NCBI GenBank assembly: GCA_964630925.1
Contig: CAZVZK010000223.1
Coordinates: 1 to 12,485 of the forward strand
Length of the DNA stretch: 12,485 nt
Source of the DNA: RGDT01 sp964630925
GTDB taxonomy: Bacteria > Planctomycetota > Planctomycetia > Gemmatales > Gemmataceae
Reading direction: 5' to 3'
A program made the translations under genes and the position numbers. Shown here piece after piece: positions 6,585 through 12,485 of the stretch. The notes under the pieces are model-generated. The model did not search any database. It had not been told where the DNA came from and was given only the letters and a program-made list of their open reading frames with translations. The first letter of the stretch is position 1, and each line of letters begins with the position of its first letter.

Positions 6585-6983
6585 ATGCCACGCTTCCTGC
6601 TCGCCGCCGTTGTCCTCTTCGCGTTCACCGCGGCGGCCTTCGCCGAGGACAAGGACAAGAAGGGGAGCCTGTCGCACGTCGTGTTCTTCAAGATGAAGAA
6701 GGACACGAAGCCCGAGGCCATCGACGAGGTGATCGCGGACTGCCACAAGATCCTGGCGAAGATCAAGGCGGTGCGGTCGGTGAAGGCGGGCAAGCCGACG
6801 AAGGAGAAGGCGGAGAAGTTCGTGAAGGACGACTACGACGTGGCGCTGATCGTGACGGTGGATGACTACGACGGCCTGCTGTCGTACCACAAGGACCCGC
6901 TGCACAAGCAGTTCGTGGAGAAGCACGGCAAACTGTTCGACCTGGAGGCGCTCCGCGTCTTCGACTTCACCGACGGCAAGTGA
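6585..6983 (+). CDS. Secreted Dabb (stress-responsive alpha/beta barrel) domain protein
   Basis: A 132-residue protein. Residues 1-20 (MPRFLLAAVV then LFAFTAAAFA) are a clear signal peptide with an AFA-type cleavage site before EDKD. The mature part matches the Dabb fold: the first strand SHVVFFKMK (30-38) with the characteristic histidine H31, a lysine-rich helix, the strand DYDVALIVTVDDYDGLLSY (83-101), and the DPLHKQFVEKH segment (104-114) with H107. Dabb proteins are dimeric ferredoxin-like barrels; functions range from polyketide cyclases to unknown stress proteins. Exported Dabb proteins are frequent in planctomycetes. The ATG has GGAGGG 9 bases upstream. Its promoter must share the very short gap with the divergent flippase gene. 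No catalytic role can be assigned. Confidence 0.88.
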   Translation: MPRFLLAAVVLFAFTAAAFAEDKDKKGSLSHVVFFKMKKDTKPEAIDEVIADCHKILAKIKAVRSVKAGKPTKEKAEKFVKDDYDVALIVTVDDYDGLLSYHKDPLHKQFVEKHGKLFDLEALRVFDFTDGK

Positions 6984-6998
6984 GAGATGAGAAGAGAA

Positions 6999-7138
6999 TT
7001 GTCCACGGATCACACGGATTGCACGGATAACAGCCAAGATCGAGGCGGGAAGACAAATAGCAACCAGGCGGGCCGTGTCTTGATGCCTGCCTTCTTGTCT
7101 TGTGTTTTCTCCGTGCAATCCGTGTGATCCGTGGACAA
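6999..7138. repeat. Long inverted repeat with perfect 29-bp arms between the Dabb and DUF1080 genes
   Basis: The left arm is 6999-7027 (begins TTGTCCACGGATCACACGG) and the right arm 7110-7138 is its exact reverse complement. The 82-base loop contains a further inverted pair, AAGACAA (7050-7056) and TTGTCTT (7095-7101). The arms contain ACGGAT-type subrepeats. It starts 15 bases after the Dabb stop, so it could terminate or stabilise that transcript. Its right arm also supplies a possible GTG start (7131) for DUF1080. Similar CCGTGTGATCCGTGG-like intergenic repeats are, from memory, widespread in planctomycetes and related phyla. Confidence 0.93.
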
Positions 7139-7160
7139 CTTCTTCGTTCGGGGGTGGATC

Positions 7161-7799
7161 ATGCTGCTCGTCCTGCTCGCGTTCGCCGCCGACCCGGTGC
7201 CGCTGTTCGACGGCAAGAGCCTCGCCGGCTGGGTCGTCGAGGGCGCCAAGACCTTCAAGGACGCCGGCAAGGACTCCCCCGTCTGGGTCGCCGAGGACGG
7301 CATGATCCGGTGCCGCACCGCGTCCGGAGGCTTCGGCTTCCTGCGATACGACAGGAAGTACTCCGACTTCTCCCTCCGCCTCGAGTACCGCTTCGAGAAG
7401 GGCAAGAAGGCCGGCAACAGCGGCGTCGGCATCCGCACCGTCCCCTTCGACCCCAAACGCTCCACCGAGACCCGCCCCTCCTTCGCCGCCTACGAGATCC
7501 AGCTCCTCGACGACGCCGACAAGAAGCCCGACCGCCACTCCACCGGCTCGCTGTACCGCTACGTGGCCCCTACGGAGAACGCGGTGAAGCCCGCCCCCGA
7601 GTGGAACACGATGGAGGTCGAGTGCGTCGGCCCCCGCATCAAGATCACCCTCAACGGCAAGAAGATCCTCGACGTGGACCAGACGAAGGTGTCGGCGATC
7701 AAGGACAAGCCCCTCGAGGGCTACATCTGCCTCCAGTGCCACGGCCACCGCATCGACTTCAAGAACATCACCGTCCGCCCCATCACACCCGGCAAGTGA
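7161..7799 (+). CDS. DUF1080 (3-keto-disaccharide hydrolase-like) protein, probably exported
   Basis: A 212-residue protein from the ATG at 7161. After a short hydrophobic leader (1-10) it opens with PLFDGKSLAGW (14-24), the family hallmark, then a concanavalin-like beta-sandwich: YSDFSLRLEYRF (67-78), GNSGVGIRT (85-93), AYEIQLLDD (110-118), GSLYRYVAP (129-137), EWNTMEVECVGPRIKITLNGKK (147-168) and C-terminal HRIDFKNITVRP. These sandwich proteins are abundant in planctomycetes and related to keto-sugar hydrolases; the exact substrate is unknown. The leader from this ATG lacks a positive charge; a GTG at 7131, inside the repeat arm, would add 10 residues including an arginine and make a better signal peptide. 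A GGTGG lies just before the ATG. The S1-domain gene begins 4 bases after the stop. Confidence 0.88.
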   Translation: MLLVLLAFAADPVPLFDGKSLAGWVVEGAKTFKDAGKDSPVWVAEDGMIRCRTASGGFGFLRYDRKYSDFSLRLEYRFEKGKKAGNSGVGIRTVPFDPKRSTETRPSFAAYEIQLLDDADKKPDRHSTGSLYRYVAPTENAVKPAPEWNTMEVECVGPRIKITLNGKKILDVDQTKVSAIKDKPLEGYICLQCHGHRIDFKNITVRPITPGK

Positions 7800-7803
7800 A
7801 GCC

Positions 7804-9195
7804 ATGAACGAAGACGACAAGCCCCTCCCCCCCGCCGACCAGCCGAAGGCCTCGCCGCTCGACAAGCTCCGCAAGGGGCCGAGGCCGGCCGGCAACGCGG
7901 GCCGCGTGCCCGCCCTCGACGACCGCGACCTGTCGTTCGGGGCGAAGACGGCCGGCCCGAACTTCGAGGAGGACATCGACAAGGACCTCGACGAGGCGAT
8001 GGGTGGCCTGTCGATGAACGACCTGCGGTCGCTGTACGGCGGCCAGCCGCAGCCGCGCAAGGCCGCCGGCCCCGAGGGGCCGCCCAAACGCATGGGCAAG
8101 GTCATCAGCGTGCGCGGCAGGGACGTCTTCCTCGACGTGGGCGGCCGCACCCAGGGCGTGCTGCCGACCACGCAGTTCCCCGACGGGCTGCCCAAGCCCG
8201 GCGACGAGGTCGAGGTCACGATCGAGGGCTACGACCCCGACGGCCTGCTGCTGCTGTCGCGTGGCGGCCAGGCCGTCGAGGCCGACTGGTCCACCGTGGC
8301 CATCGGCATGATCGTCGAGGCCCGCGTCACGGGGGCCACCAAGGGCGGCCTGTCCGTCGAGGTCAACGGCATCCGCGGCTTCATGCCCATCTCGCAGATC
8401 GAGAACTTCCGCGTCGAGGACATCAACCCTTACGTCGGCCAGAAGCTCAAGTGCCTCGTCGCCGAGGTGGACCGCGAGGACCGCAACCTCGTCCTCAGCC
8501 GCCGCGGCCTCCTCGAACAGGAACGCGCGGTCGCGAAGGTCAAGCTGTGGGCCGAATTGGCCGAGAGCCAGGTCCGCGAGGGCATCGTGCGGTCGGTCAA
8601 GCCATTCGGCGCGTTCGTGGACCTCGGCGGCGTGGACGGCCTGTTGCCCGTCGGCGAGATGAGCTGGCAGAAGGTCGCCAACCCCGAGGACGTCGTCAAG
8701 CCGGGCCAGAGGGTGCGTGTCGTCGTCCTCCGCATCGACCACGAGCAGCAGAAGCTCACCCTCGGCCTGCGCCAGCTCACCGACTCGCCCTGGGACGCGG
8801 CGACGACGAGCTACCCGCCGGGCGCCATCGTCGCCGGCAAGGTGACGCGCCTCGCCGAGTACGGCGCGTTCGTCGAGGTGGAGCCGGGCATCGAGGGCCT
8901 CGTCCACATCAGCGAGGTGAGCAACGCCCGCATCCGCCGCCCGCAGGACGTGCTGAAGGAGGGCCAGGCCGTCAGCGTCAAGGTGCTGCACCTCGACGTG
9001 CAGGCCCGGCGGATGTCGCTGTCGATCAAGGCCGCCCTCGCCAAGCCGGCGCCCGAGCCGGCCGCCGCACCCGCCGCGGCCCACGCCGTCGAGGAGCCGG
9101 AGACGCCGGCGAAGCCGCGCAAGCCGCGGACGACCCCGCTCAAGGGCGGCACCGGCGGCGGCGGCCCGCTGTTCCAGATGCCCCCGGGCGCGTGA
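7804..9195 (+). CDS. S1 RNA-binding domain protein with four S1 repeats (ribosomal protein S1-like)
   Basis: A 463-residue protein. The first 95 residues are a low-complexity, charged leader with the acidic stretch NFEEDIDKDLDEAMGGLS (53-70). Four S1 (OB-fold) domains follow at about 96-153, 165-234, 256-324 and 338-408. The last two are the most canonical: GIVRSVKPFGAFVDLGGVDG (260-279) and GKVTRLAEYGAFVEVEPGIEG (345-365), each with the FGAFV/YGAFV motif and the VGEMSW/HISEVS strand end. The tail (410-463) is rich in Ala, Pro, Lys and Gly. S1 domains bind RNA; in S1 proteins they help load mRNA on the ribosome. E. coli S1 has six domains, so this is a shorter form and may be the organism's S1 or an accessory factor. 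The ATG has no clear ribosome site and lies 4 bases after the DUF1080 stop, so translation is probably coupled. Confidence 0.9.
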   Translation: MNEDDKPLPPADQPKASPLDKLRKGPRPAGNAGRVPALDDRDLSFGAKTAGPNFEEDIDKDLDEAMGGLSMNDLRSLYGGQPQPRKAAGPEGPPKRMGKVISVRGRDVFLDVGGRTQGVLPTTQFPDGLPKPGDEVEVTIEGYDPDGLLLLSRGGQAVEADWSTVAIGMIVEARVTGATKGGLSVEVNGIRGFMPISQIENFRVEDINPYVGQKLKCLVAEVDREDRNLVLSRRGLLEQERAVAKVKLWAELAESQVREGIVRSVKPFGAFVDLGGVDGLLPVGEMSWQKVANPEDVVKPGQRVRVVVLRIDHEQQKLTLGLRQLTDSPWDAATTSYPPGAIVAGKVTRLAEYGAFVEVEPGIEGLVHISEVSNARIRRPQDVLKEGQAVSVKVLHLDVQARRMSLSIKAALAKPAPEPAAAPAAAHAVEEPETPAKPRKPRTTPLKGGTGGGGPLFQMPPGA

Positions 9196-9224
9196 GGCGT
9201 GGGGAGGCGTGTCGCTGACCGACG

Positions 9225-9251
9225 GTGATCAGCCCTTCTCTGGCTGATCAC
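9225..9251. terminator. Perfect hairpin between convergent genes, likely bidirectional terminator
   Basis: GTGATCAGCC (9225-9234) and GGCTGATCAC (9242-9251) are perfect 10-bp arms around a 7-base loop CTTCTCT. The S1-domain gene ends 29 bases to the left on the plus strand, and the minus-strand hypothetical gene ends inside the hairpin (TGA at 9231-9229). A stem that works on either strand at the only convergent junction fits a shared terminator, though no U-tract follows. Confidence 0.7.
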
Positions 9252-9789
9252 TCGGCAGATAGGCCCAGGTCGGCCCCGGCCCGACGCGGAGATATCGCCC
9301 GTAGGGGGTGAAGAGCTCCCAGTCGGGCACGTCCGCCGCGCCTTCCTCCGGCGGCGTCGGCCACACCGCCCAGGCCGATCCGTCGTTGAAGAGCAGCACG
9401 AGGCCGTAGCCCAGCGGGTGTGAGCGGACCTCCACGTCCGTGACCACGGGGCCACCAACCGAAGCGAGTATTCGGGCGAGGCGGTCCTCGGCCAATGGGG
9501 TGAACGCCTCATCCGGCTCCCCCCCGTGGATCGCCACGCCGAGGCGGGCGGACTTGAGCATCCAGGCGGAGGCGGCGGCCCCGAGGACGTAGGAGCCGCG
9601 CGTCAGCGTCCGCCCCTTCGGCGCCTCCGAGCGCACCTCAACCCCCAGGTGCAACTTCAGCTCATCCGGATAACCCCGCCGCGCGAAGAGCAGGCGTTCG
9701 CCGACCAGCTGCCTGGCCAGGGCCAGCAAGCCGCCGTAGCCGCCGGCCGTCGGCTCGTGTGTGGCCCGGAAATCGACCACGCCGTGCAT
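9229..9789 (-). CDS. Hypothetical protein, possibly the partner (immunity-like) of the upstream small protein
   Basis: A 186-residue soluble protein with no signal peptide or membrane helix. I do not recognise its family. It has a beta-rich C-terminal half with GLVLLFNDGSAWAVWPTP (129-146) and DWELFTPYGRYLRVGPG (156-172), a pattern seen in small cytosolic proteins of unknown role. The ATG at 9789 overlaps the TGA of the preceding gene (TGATG) by 1 base; a GTG at 9792 would overlap by 4. GGAGG lies 8 bases before the ATG. The coupling to a toxin-like small gene suggests an immunity or antitoxin role, but that is inference. Its stop codon is inside the shared terminator hairpin. Confidence 0.65.
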   Translation of the reverse strand: MHGVVDFRATHEPTAGGYGGLLALARQLVGERLLFARRGYPDELKLHLGVEVRSEAPKGRTLTRGSYVLGAAASAWMLKSARLGVAIHGGEPDEAFTPLAEDRLARILASVGGPVVTDVEVRSHPLGYGLVLLFNDGSAWAVWPTPPEEGAADVPDWELFTPYGRYLRVGPGPTWAYLPSDQPEKG

Positions 9790-9992
9790 CACTCCGCCTC
9801 CATCTCGAGAAAGTCCCGCCCGTGGCGGATCAGCTCGTCCCAGGTGAAGTCACCACGGCTATTGGCCGTGCCCTTCTCACCGCATTCCTTCAGGTCGTGG
9901 ATGTAATCGCTGAAGCGGTTACGATCCTCGGGCGTCATCTCCAGGTGGTTGCACGCGTCACGGAACTGCTGGTTGTCCCGTTTCCTCCCCAA
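9789..9992 (-). CDS. 67-residue protein resembling C-termini of polymorphic (Rhs-type) toxins
   Basis: Sixty-seven residues, charged and helical. FSDYIHDLKE (27-36) followed by GDFTWDELIRHGRDFLE (47-63) resembles the short C-terminal tails of some Rhs/polymorphic toxins, which often end in an F(T/S)xEEL...A(R/K)(E/D)F pattern; this is from memory. The likely start is a TTG at 9992, preceded by GAGGGGG about 6 bases upstream. A TGA in frame two codons before it excludes a longer frame, so this is either a free-standing gene or the tail of a lost larger gene. It overlaps the downstream 186-residue gene by 1 base. GC is about 61% by hand count, against roughly 68-72% in sampled neighbouring lines, a mild hint of transfer. 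The next in-frame start, M19, would remove the first helix. Confidence 0.6.
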   Translation of the reverse strand: MGRKRDNQQFRDACNHLEMTPEDRNRFSDYIHDLKECGEKGTANSRGDFTWDELIRHGRDFLEMEAE

Positions 9993-10044
9993 GCGTCACC
10001 CCCTCATCTCAACCGGGGCGGCGTGCCCTGTCAAGGCGGCCAGG

Positions 10045-10995
10045 TCAGTTGCAGTCGGCGATCAGCGGCTCGGCCAGCTCCGCCAGGTAGAACAGCCGCC
10101 CCGCCAGCGTCGGCATGAAGCTTGACGGGATCCACGGCGTCGGCTCGTGCAGCAGCGTCATCCGCAGCGACATCCCCTGCCACTGCATCCCACGCCCCAG
10201 CGCCCCGTCCGCCCCGCCGATGATCCGGTCCGCCGCCAGGAACAGCGCCGGGCCGATCGTGTTCGCGTAGCACGGCACCAGCGTCGTCCGGCTGCGGAAG
10301 CTCGTGATCGCGTTCTGCTCCACCGTCAGCGGGTGCAGGACCGCGCCCACCCGGTGCGTCTGCGCCATCCACTCCTCCGTCCCGGCGTACTCCGCCGCGA
10401 AGTGCGGCTCCCAGAACGCGATGTGACACACCCGGCCGATCCCGAACACCGTCACCAGCTTCGCCCCCTTCGCCTTCAAGGCCTCGATCTGGGCCGCGTA
10501 GGTCGGCAGCTCCTTCTTCAGCGCGAAGTGCCGCTGCTTCGCCGGCACCGTCAGCTTGCCGAGCGGCCCGTAGAACGCCTGCTCCATCGCGTGCTGGAAG
10601 CCGCCCGGCTTGTTACCGGGCAGGGTGTTGCCCTTGGCGTCCGACCACTCGTCCATGTTGAACCCGTGGACGTGCCCGCAGCCGACGCCCCACTCCTTCA
10701 GGAAGTACACCGCCCAGCGGTACATCCCCATCGGGCCGACGGGCAGGATGAAGGCAATGTCGCGCCCGGCCTGCCTGGCCCGCATGATCTCCAGCGCGAT
10801 CTCGTGGCCCATGAACGTGTCGAAGTCGGCGAGCGAGGCACACGGCACCGGCTCGAACTCGGCGTGCCACCACTTCTGCCGCTTCGCCAGGGCCGACGCC
10901 GGCGTGGCCACCAGCTTGTCGATCCGCGCCAGGTCCCAGCCGGCGGGGAGGAAGCCTTGCATCATCGAGCCGGGTAGCGTGCTGAGCAGATCCAT
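10045..10995 (-). CDS. Divergent NagB-family (glucosamine-6-phosphate deaminase-like) protein
   Basis: A 316-residue protein, longer than E. coli NagB (266). Family landmarks in order: ILPVGPMGMYRW (83-94, phosphate-loop region), VHGFNMDEW (109-117, with D115 equivalent to the proton-abstracting D72), FGIGRVCHIAFWEP (184-197) and VPCYANTIGPALFLAADRIIG (240-260). In NagB the third motif reads GxGxDGHIAFNEP; here H191 and E196 are kept, but the aspartate of the His-Asp-Glu group (D141 of E. coli) is V189, and the loop TGGTP has become VGPMG. NagB converts glucosamine-6-phosphate to fructose-6-phosphate plus ammonia in the cytoplasm; with these changes, activity or substrate is doubtful. The ATG at 10995 has GAGGGA 6 bases upstream. 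A 52-base gap separates its stop from the small toxin-like gene on the same strand. Alternative: a lactonase-like or non-catalytic sugar-phosphate sensor. Confidence 0.82.
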   Translation of the reverse strand: MDLLSTLPGSMMQGFLPAGWDLARIDKLVATPASALAKRQKWWHAEFEPVPCASLADFDTFMGHEIALEIMRARQAGRDIAFILPVGPMGMYRWAVYFLKEWGVGCGHVHGFNMDEWSDAKGNTLPGNKPGGFQHAMEQAFYGPLGKLTVPAKQRHFALKKELPTYAAQIEALKAKGAKLVTVFGIGRVCHIAFWEPHFAAEYAGTEEWMAQTHRVGAVLHPLTVEQNAITSFRSRTTLVPCYANTIGPALFLAADRIIGGADGALGRGMQWQGMSLRMTLLHEPTPWIPSSFMPTLAGRLFYLAELAEPLIADCN

Positions 10996-11145
10996 CGTTC
11001 GTCCCTCGGGGAGAATTCACTTCCTCAAGGTGTATGGGCGGCCCGCTGGCCGGGCACCGGCGGCCGGCGGAGAATGCCTCCTGTCGAGCCGGGGGCGAGT
11101 CGCCCCCAGACCCCCGATTTGCCCGCGTCCTCCCCGGAGTCCGCC
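10996..11145. promoter_or_regulatory. Divergent intergenic region with a perfect GC hairpin
   Basis: The 150 bases between the NagB-like gene (leftward) and the SnoaL-like gene (rightward) must hold both promoters. The clearest structure is GGGGGCGA-G-TCGCCCCC at 11091-11107, an 8-bp perfect palindrome ending 38 bases before the plus-strand ATG. It could be an operator, a transcript leader hairpin or a dispersed repeat. I could not identify convincing -35/-10 boxes. Confidence 0.4.
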
Positions 11146-12078
11146 ATGTCCCGACGAGTCATGTTCTGCGCCGCCCTGGCCGCCGTCGCCGCTGCGTGCC
11201 TCATCCTGTTCCGCCCCATGTCGCACGCCCAGGGCGACAAGAAGGGGCCGGCCATCATCGGCTCCGGCACGCCCGCCGACGCCAGCCTCAAGGCATCCCA
11301 CAAGGCGTACATCGACGCCTTCAACAAGGCCGACGCCCGCGGCGTGGCCGCCTGCTGGGCCCCCGACGCCGAGTACACCGGCCCCGACGGCGCCACCATC
11401 AAGGGCCGCGAGAACATCGAGAAGACCTACGAGGAGTTCTTCAAGGCCAACCCCAAGGCGGCCATCTCCGGCGAGGTCACCGCCGCCCGCGTCCTCGCCG
11501 GCACGACGGCCATCGAGGACGGCATCCTCCGCCTCCGCCGGCCCGGCAAGGACATCGAGGCCACGCGCTACAGCGCCGTGCTGGTCAAGGACGGCGAGAA
11601 GTGGCTCCTGGCGTCCGTCAAGGAGCAGGACGCCGACCCCGCCGAGCTGGTGAAGATCGACGAGCTGGAGTGGCTCATCGGCGACTGGTCCGGCAAGGGC
11701 GGCACGCGCGAGGTCACGACCAGCTACCGCTGGGACGCGGGCAGGGTGTGGATCGTCGGACGGTTCGAGGTCAAGGACAAGGGCAAGGCCGTGTCGTCGG
11801 GGACCATGCGCATCGGCCGCGACGGCGCCGCCGGCGCGATCCGCTCGTGGACGTTCGAGGACACCGGCGCCGCCGGCGAGGCCACCTGGACGCGCGACGG
11901 CGAGCGCTGGGTCATGGAGTCCGAGGCCAGCCTCCCCGAAGGCCAGGTGCTGCACGCCACCAACATCTTCCTGCCCCTGGGGCCGGATGAGTTCAGCTTC
12001 CAGTCGGTGGACCGCGAGGTCGACGGCCAGGCGCTGCCCGACCTGCCGCCGGTCAAGGTCGTCCGCGTCAAGAAGTGA
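11146..12078 (+). CDS. Exported SnoaL-like (SgcJ/EcaC, DUF4440-type) protein with C-terminal lipocalin-like domain
   Basis: A 310-residue protein. Residues 1-28 are a signal peptide (MSRR then a long Ala/Leu/Val run, SHAQG near the likely cleavage). Residues 46-160 match the NTF2-like SnoaL fold of the SgcJ/EcaC group: ASHKAYIDAFNKADARGVAACWAPDAEYTGPDG (50-82), IKGRENIEKTYEEFF (85-99), TRYSAVLVKDGEKWLLASVKE (140-160). Residues 172-310 are a second beta-rich domain starting DELEWLIGDWSG, like the start of heme-binding/lipocalin or DUF1579-type barrels. Neither has assigned catalysis here. The ATG at 11146 has GGAG 7 bases upstream; an earlier in-frame ATG (11074) lies before the hairpin and would bury the signal peptide 24 residues in, so it is rejected. 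The glycine-rich gene starts 28 bases downstream and is probably co-transcribed. Confidence 0.8.
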   Translation: MSRRVMFCAALAAVAAACLILFRPMSHAQGDKKGPAIIGSGTPADASLKASHKAYIDAFNKADARGVAACWAPDAEYTGPDGATIKGRENIEKTYEEFFKANPKAAISGEVTAARVLAGTTAIEDGILRLRRPGKDIEATRYSAVLVKDGEKWLLASVKEQDADPAELVKIDELEWLIGDWSGKGGTREVTTSYRWDAGRVWIVGRFEVKDKGKAVSSGTMRIGRDGAAGAIRSWTFEDTGAAGEATWTRDGERWVMESEASLPEGQVLHATNIFLPLGPDEFSFQSVDREVDGQALPDLPPVKVVRVKK

Positions 12079-12106
12079 ACACACCCCCTACACGGAGACT
12101 CACACC

Positions 12107-12485
12107 ATGAAGAAGACCATGATCGTGGCGGCGGCCCTGCTCCTGACGGCGGGCGGCGAGGCGATGGGCCGCGGCTTCGGGCGTGTCGGCGGGTTCTCGG
12201 CGGGCGGCTACCGGGGCGGCTACGCCTCGGGCGGCTACCGCGCCGGCGGCTTCTCCACGCCCTACCGCGGCGCGGCGGGGTACGAGCGTGGCGGCAGCTA
12301 CACCACGGCCCGCGGCGGCACGGTGCAGGCCGGCGCCGCCGGCGGGGCGCGGTACGGCCCGTACGGCGCCGCGGCCGGCGGCGCCAGGGGCGTGAAGGTG
12401 ACGACCCCCGGCGGCGAGACGTACTCACGCGCCCAGGCCGGCGGCGTCCGGACGGGTGTCGGCGGCGTGTCCGGCGGCCGGGCGG
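12107..12485 (+). CDS. Glycine-rich secreted protein, N-terminal part (cut by window edge)
   Basis: The frame is open from the ATG at 12107 to the window end (126 codons, no stop). It starts with a signal peptide, MKKTMIVAAALLLTAGGEAM, then a low-complexity region with repeated GGY and GG(Y/F)R units (for example SAGGYRGGYASGGYRAGG), spaced tyrosines and arginines, and later short runs such as GVKVTTPGGETYSRAQAGG. No hydrophobic membrane segment follows the signal. GGAG lies 9 bases before the ATG. Gly/Tyr-rich exported proteins are frequent in planctomycetes and are thought to be surface or matrix components, but this one has no known role. The upstream neighbour is the exported SnoaL-like protein, 28 bases away, on the same strand. 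The C-terminus is unknown because of truncation. Confidence 0.78.
   Translation, partial: MKKTMIVAAALLLTAGGEAMGRGFGRVGGFSAGGYRGGYASGGYRAGGFSTPYRGAAGYERGGSYTTARGGTVQAGAAGGARYGPYGAAAGGARGVKVTTPGGETYSRAQAGGVRTGVGGVSGGRA

Noticed and set aside
6999..7138. Insertion sequence ends
   Set aside because: The arms look like terminal inverted repeats, but only 82 bases lie between them with no coding capacity, and I see no flanking target duplication.
6543..8219. A 558-codon minus-strand frame spanning the Dabb, repeat and DUF1080 regions
   Set aside because: It runs antisense to two well-supported genes and across the inverted repeat, with no coherent domain. The same holds for the 433-codon antisense frame at 7783-9084.
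11074..11145. Upstream ATG giving a 334-residue SnoaL-like protein
   Set aside because: It places 24 residues of Pro/Ser-rich sequence before an obvious signal peptide and spans the palindrome; the ATG at 11146 has a good ribosome site.

Overview
The window looks like a chromosomal segment of a high-GC planctomycete, most likely from the Gemmataceae. This is inferred from content: several secreted or membrane proteins typical of that group (a DUF1080 protein, a secreted Dabb protein, a SnoaL-like protein and a glycine-rich protein), dense GC-rich coding, and intergenic DNA filled with short inverted and heptameric repeats. No 16S rRNA or other phylogenetic marker is present to confirm it. I see no tRNA, rRNA, CRISPR array, transposase or phage gene.

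Layout, left to right. Positions 1-2638 are read on the minus strand: a zinc-ribbon membrane protein (2638-2012), a CPBP-family membrane protease (1900-776), groES (590-297) and the start of groEL (176 to the left edge). A perfect 30-bp inverted repeat made of a heptamer separates groES from groEL and abuts the groEL ribosome-binding site. Positions 2639-2968 are a non-coding gap with hairpins and repeat fragments. Positions 6532-2969, minus strand, form a tight three-gene operon: a flippase-like membrane protein, a GT2 polyprenyl-phosphate glycosyltransferase and a GT-C-type membrane glycosyltransferase. The genes overlap by 4 and 17 bases. Together they resemble a pathway that charges a lipid carrier with sugar and transfers it outside the cytoplasm.

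Positions 6585-9195 are read on the plus strand: a secreted Dabb protein, a 29-bp inverted repeat, a DUF1080 (3-keto-disaccharide hydrolase-like) protein and, 4 bases later, a protein with four S1 RNA-binding domains. A perfect hairpin at 9225-9251 separates these from a convergent minus-strand group (10995-9229): a divergent NagB-like protein, a 67-residue protein resembling polymorphic-toxin C-termini, and an uncharacterised 186-residue protein that overlaps it. From 11146 a plus-strand pair follows: an exported SnoaL-like two-domain protein and a glycine-rich secreted protein cut off by the right edge.

The points most worth pursuing are the groES-groEL repeat, an 11-base word shared by three intergenic repeat regions, the NagB-like protein lacking a catalytic aspartate, the two-gene toxin-like cassette at 9229-9992, and the glycosyltransferase operon. 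None is proven to be a new system from sequence alone.
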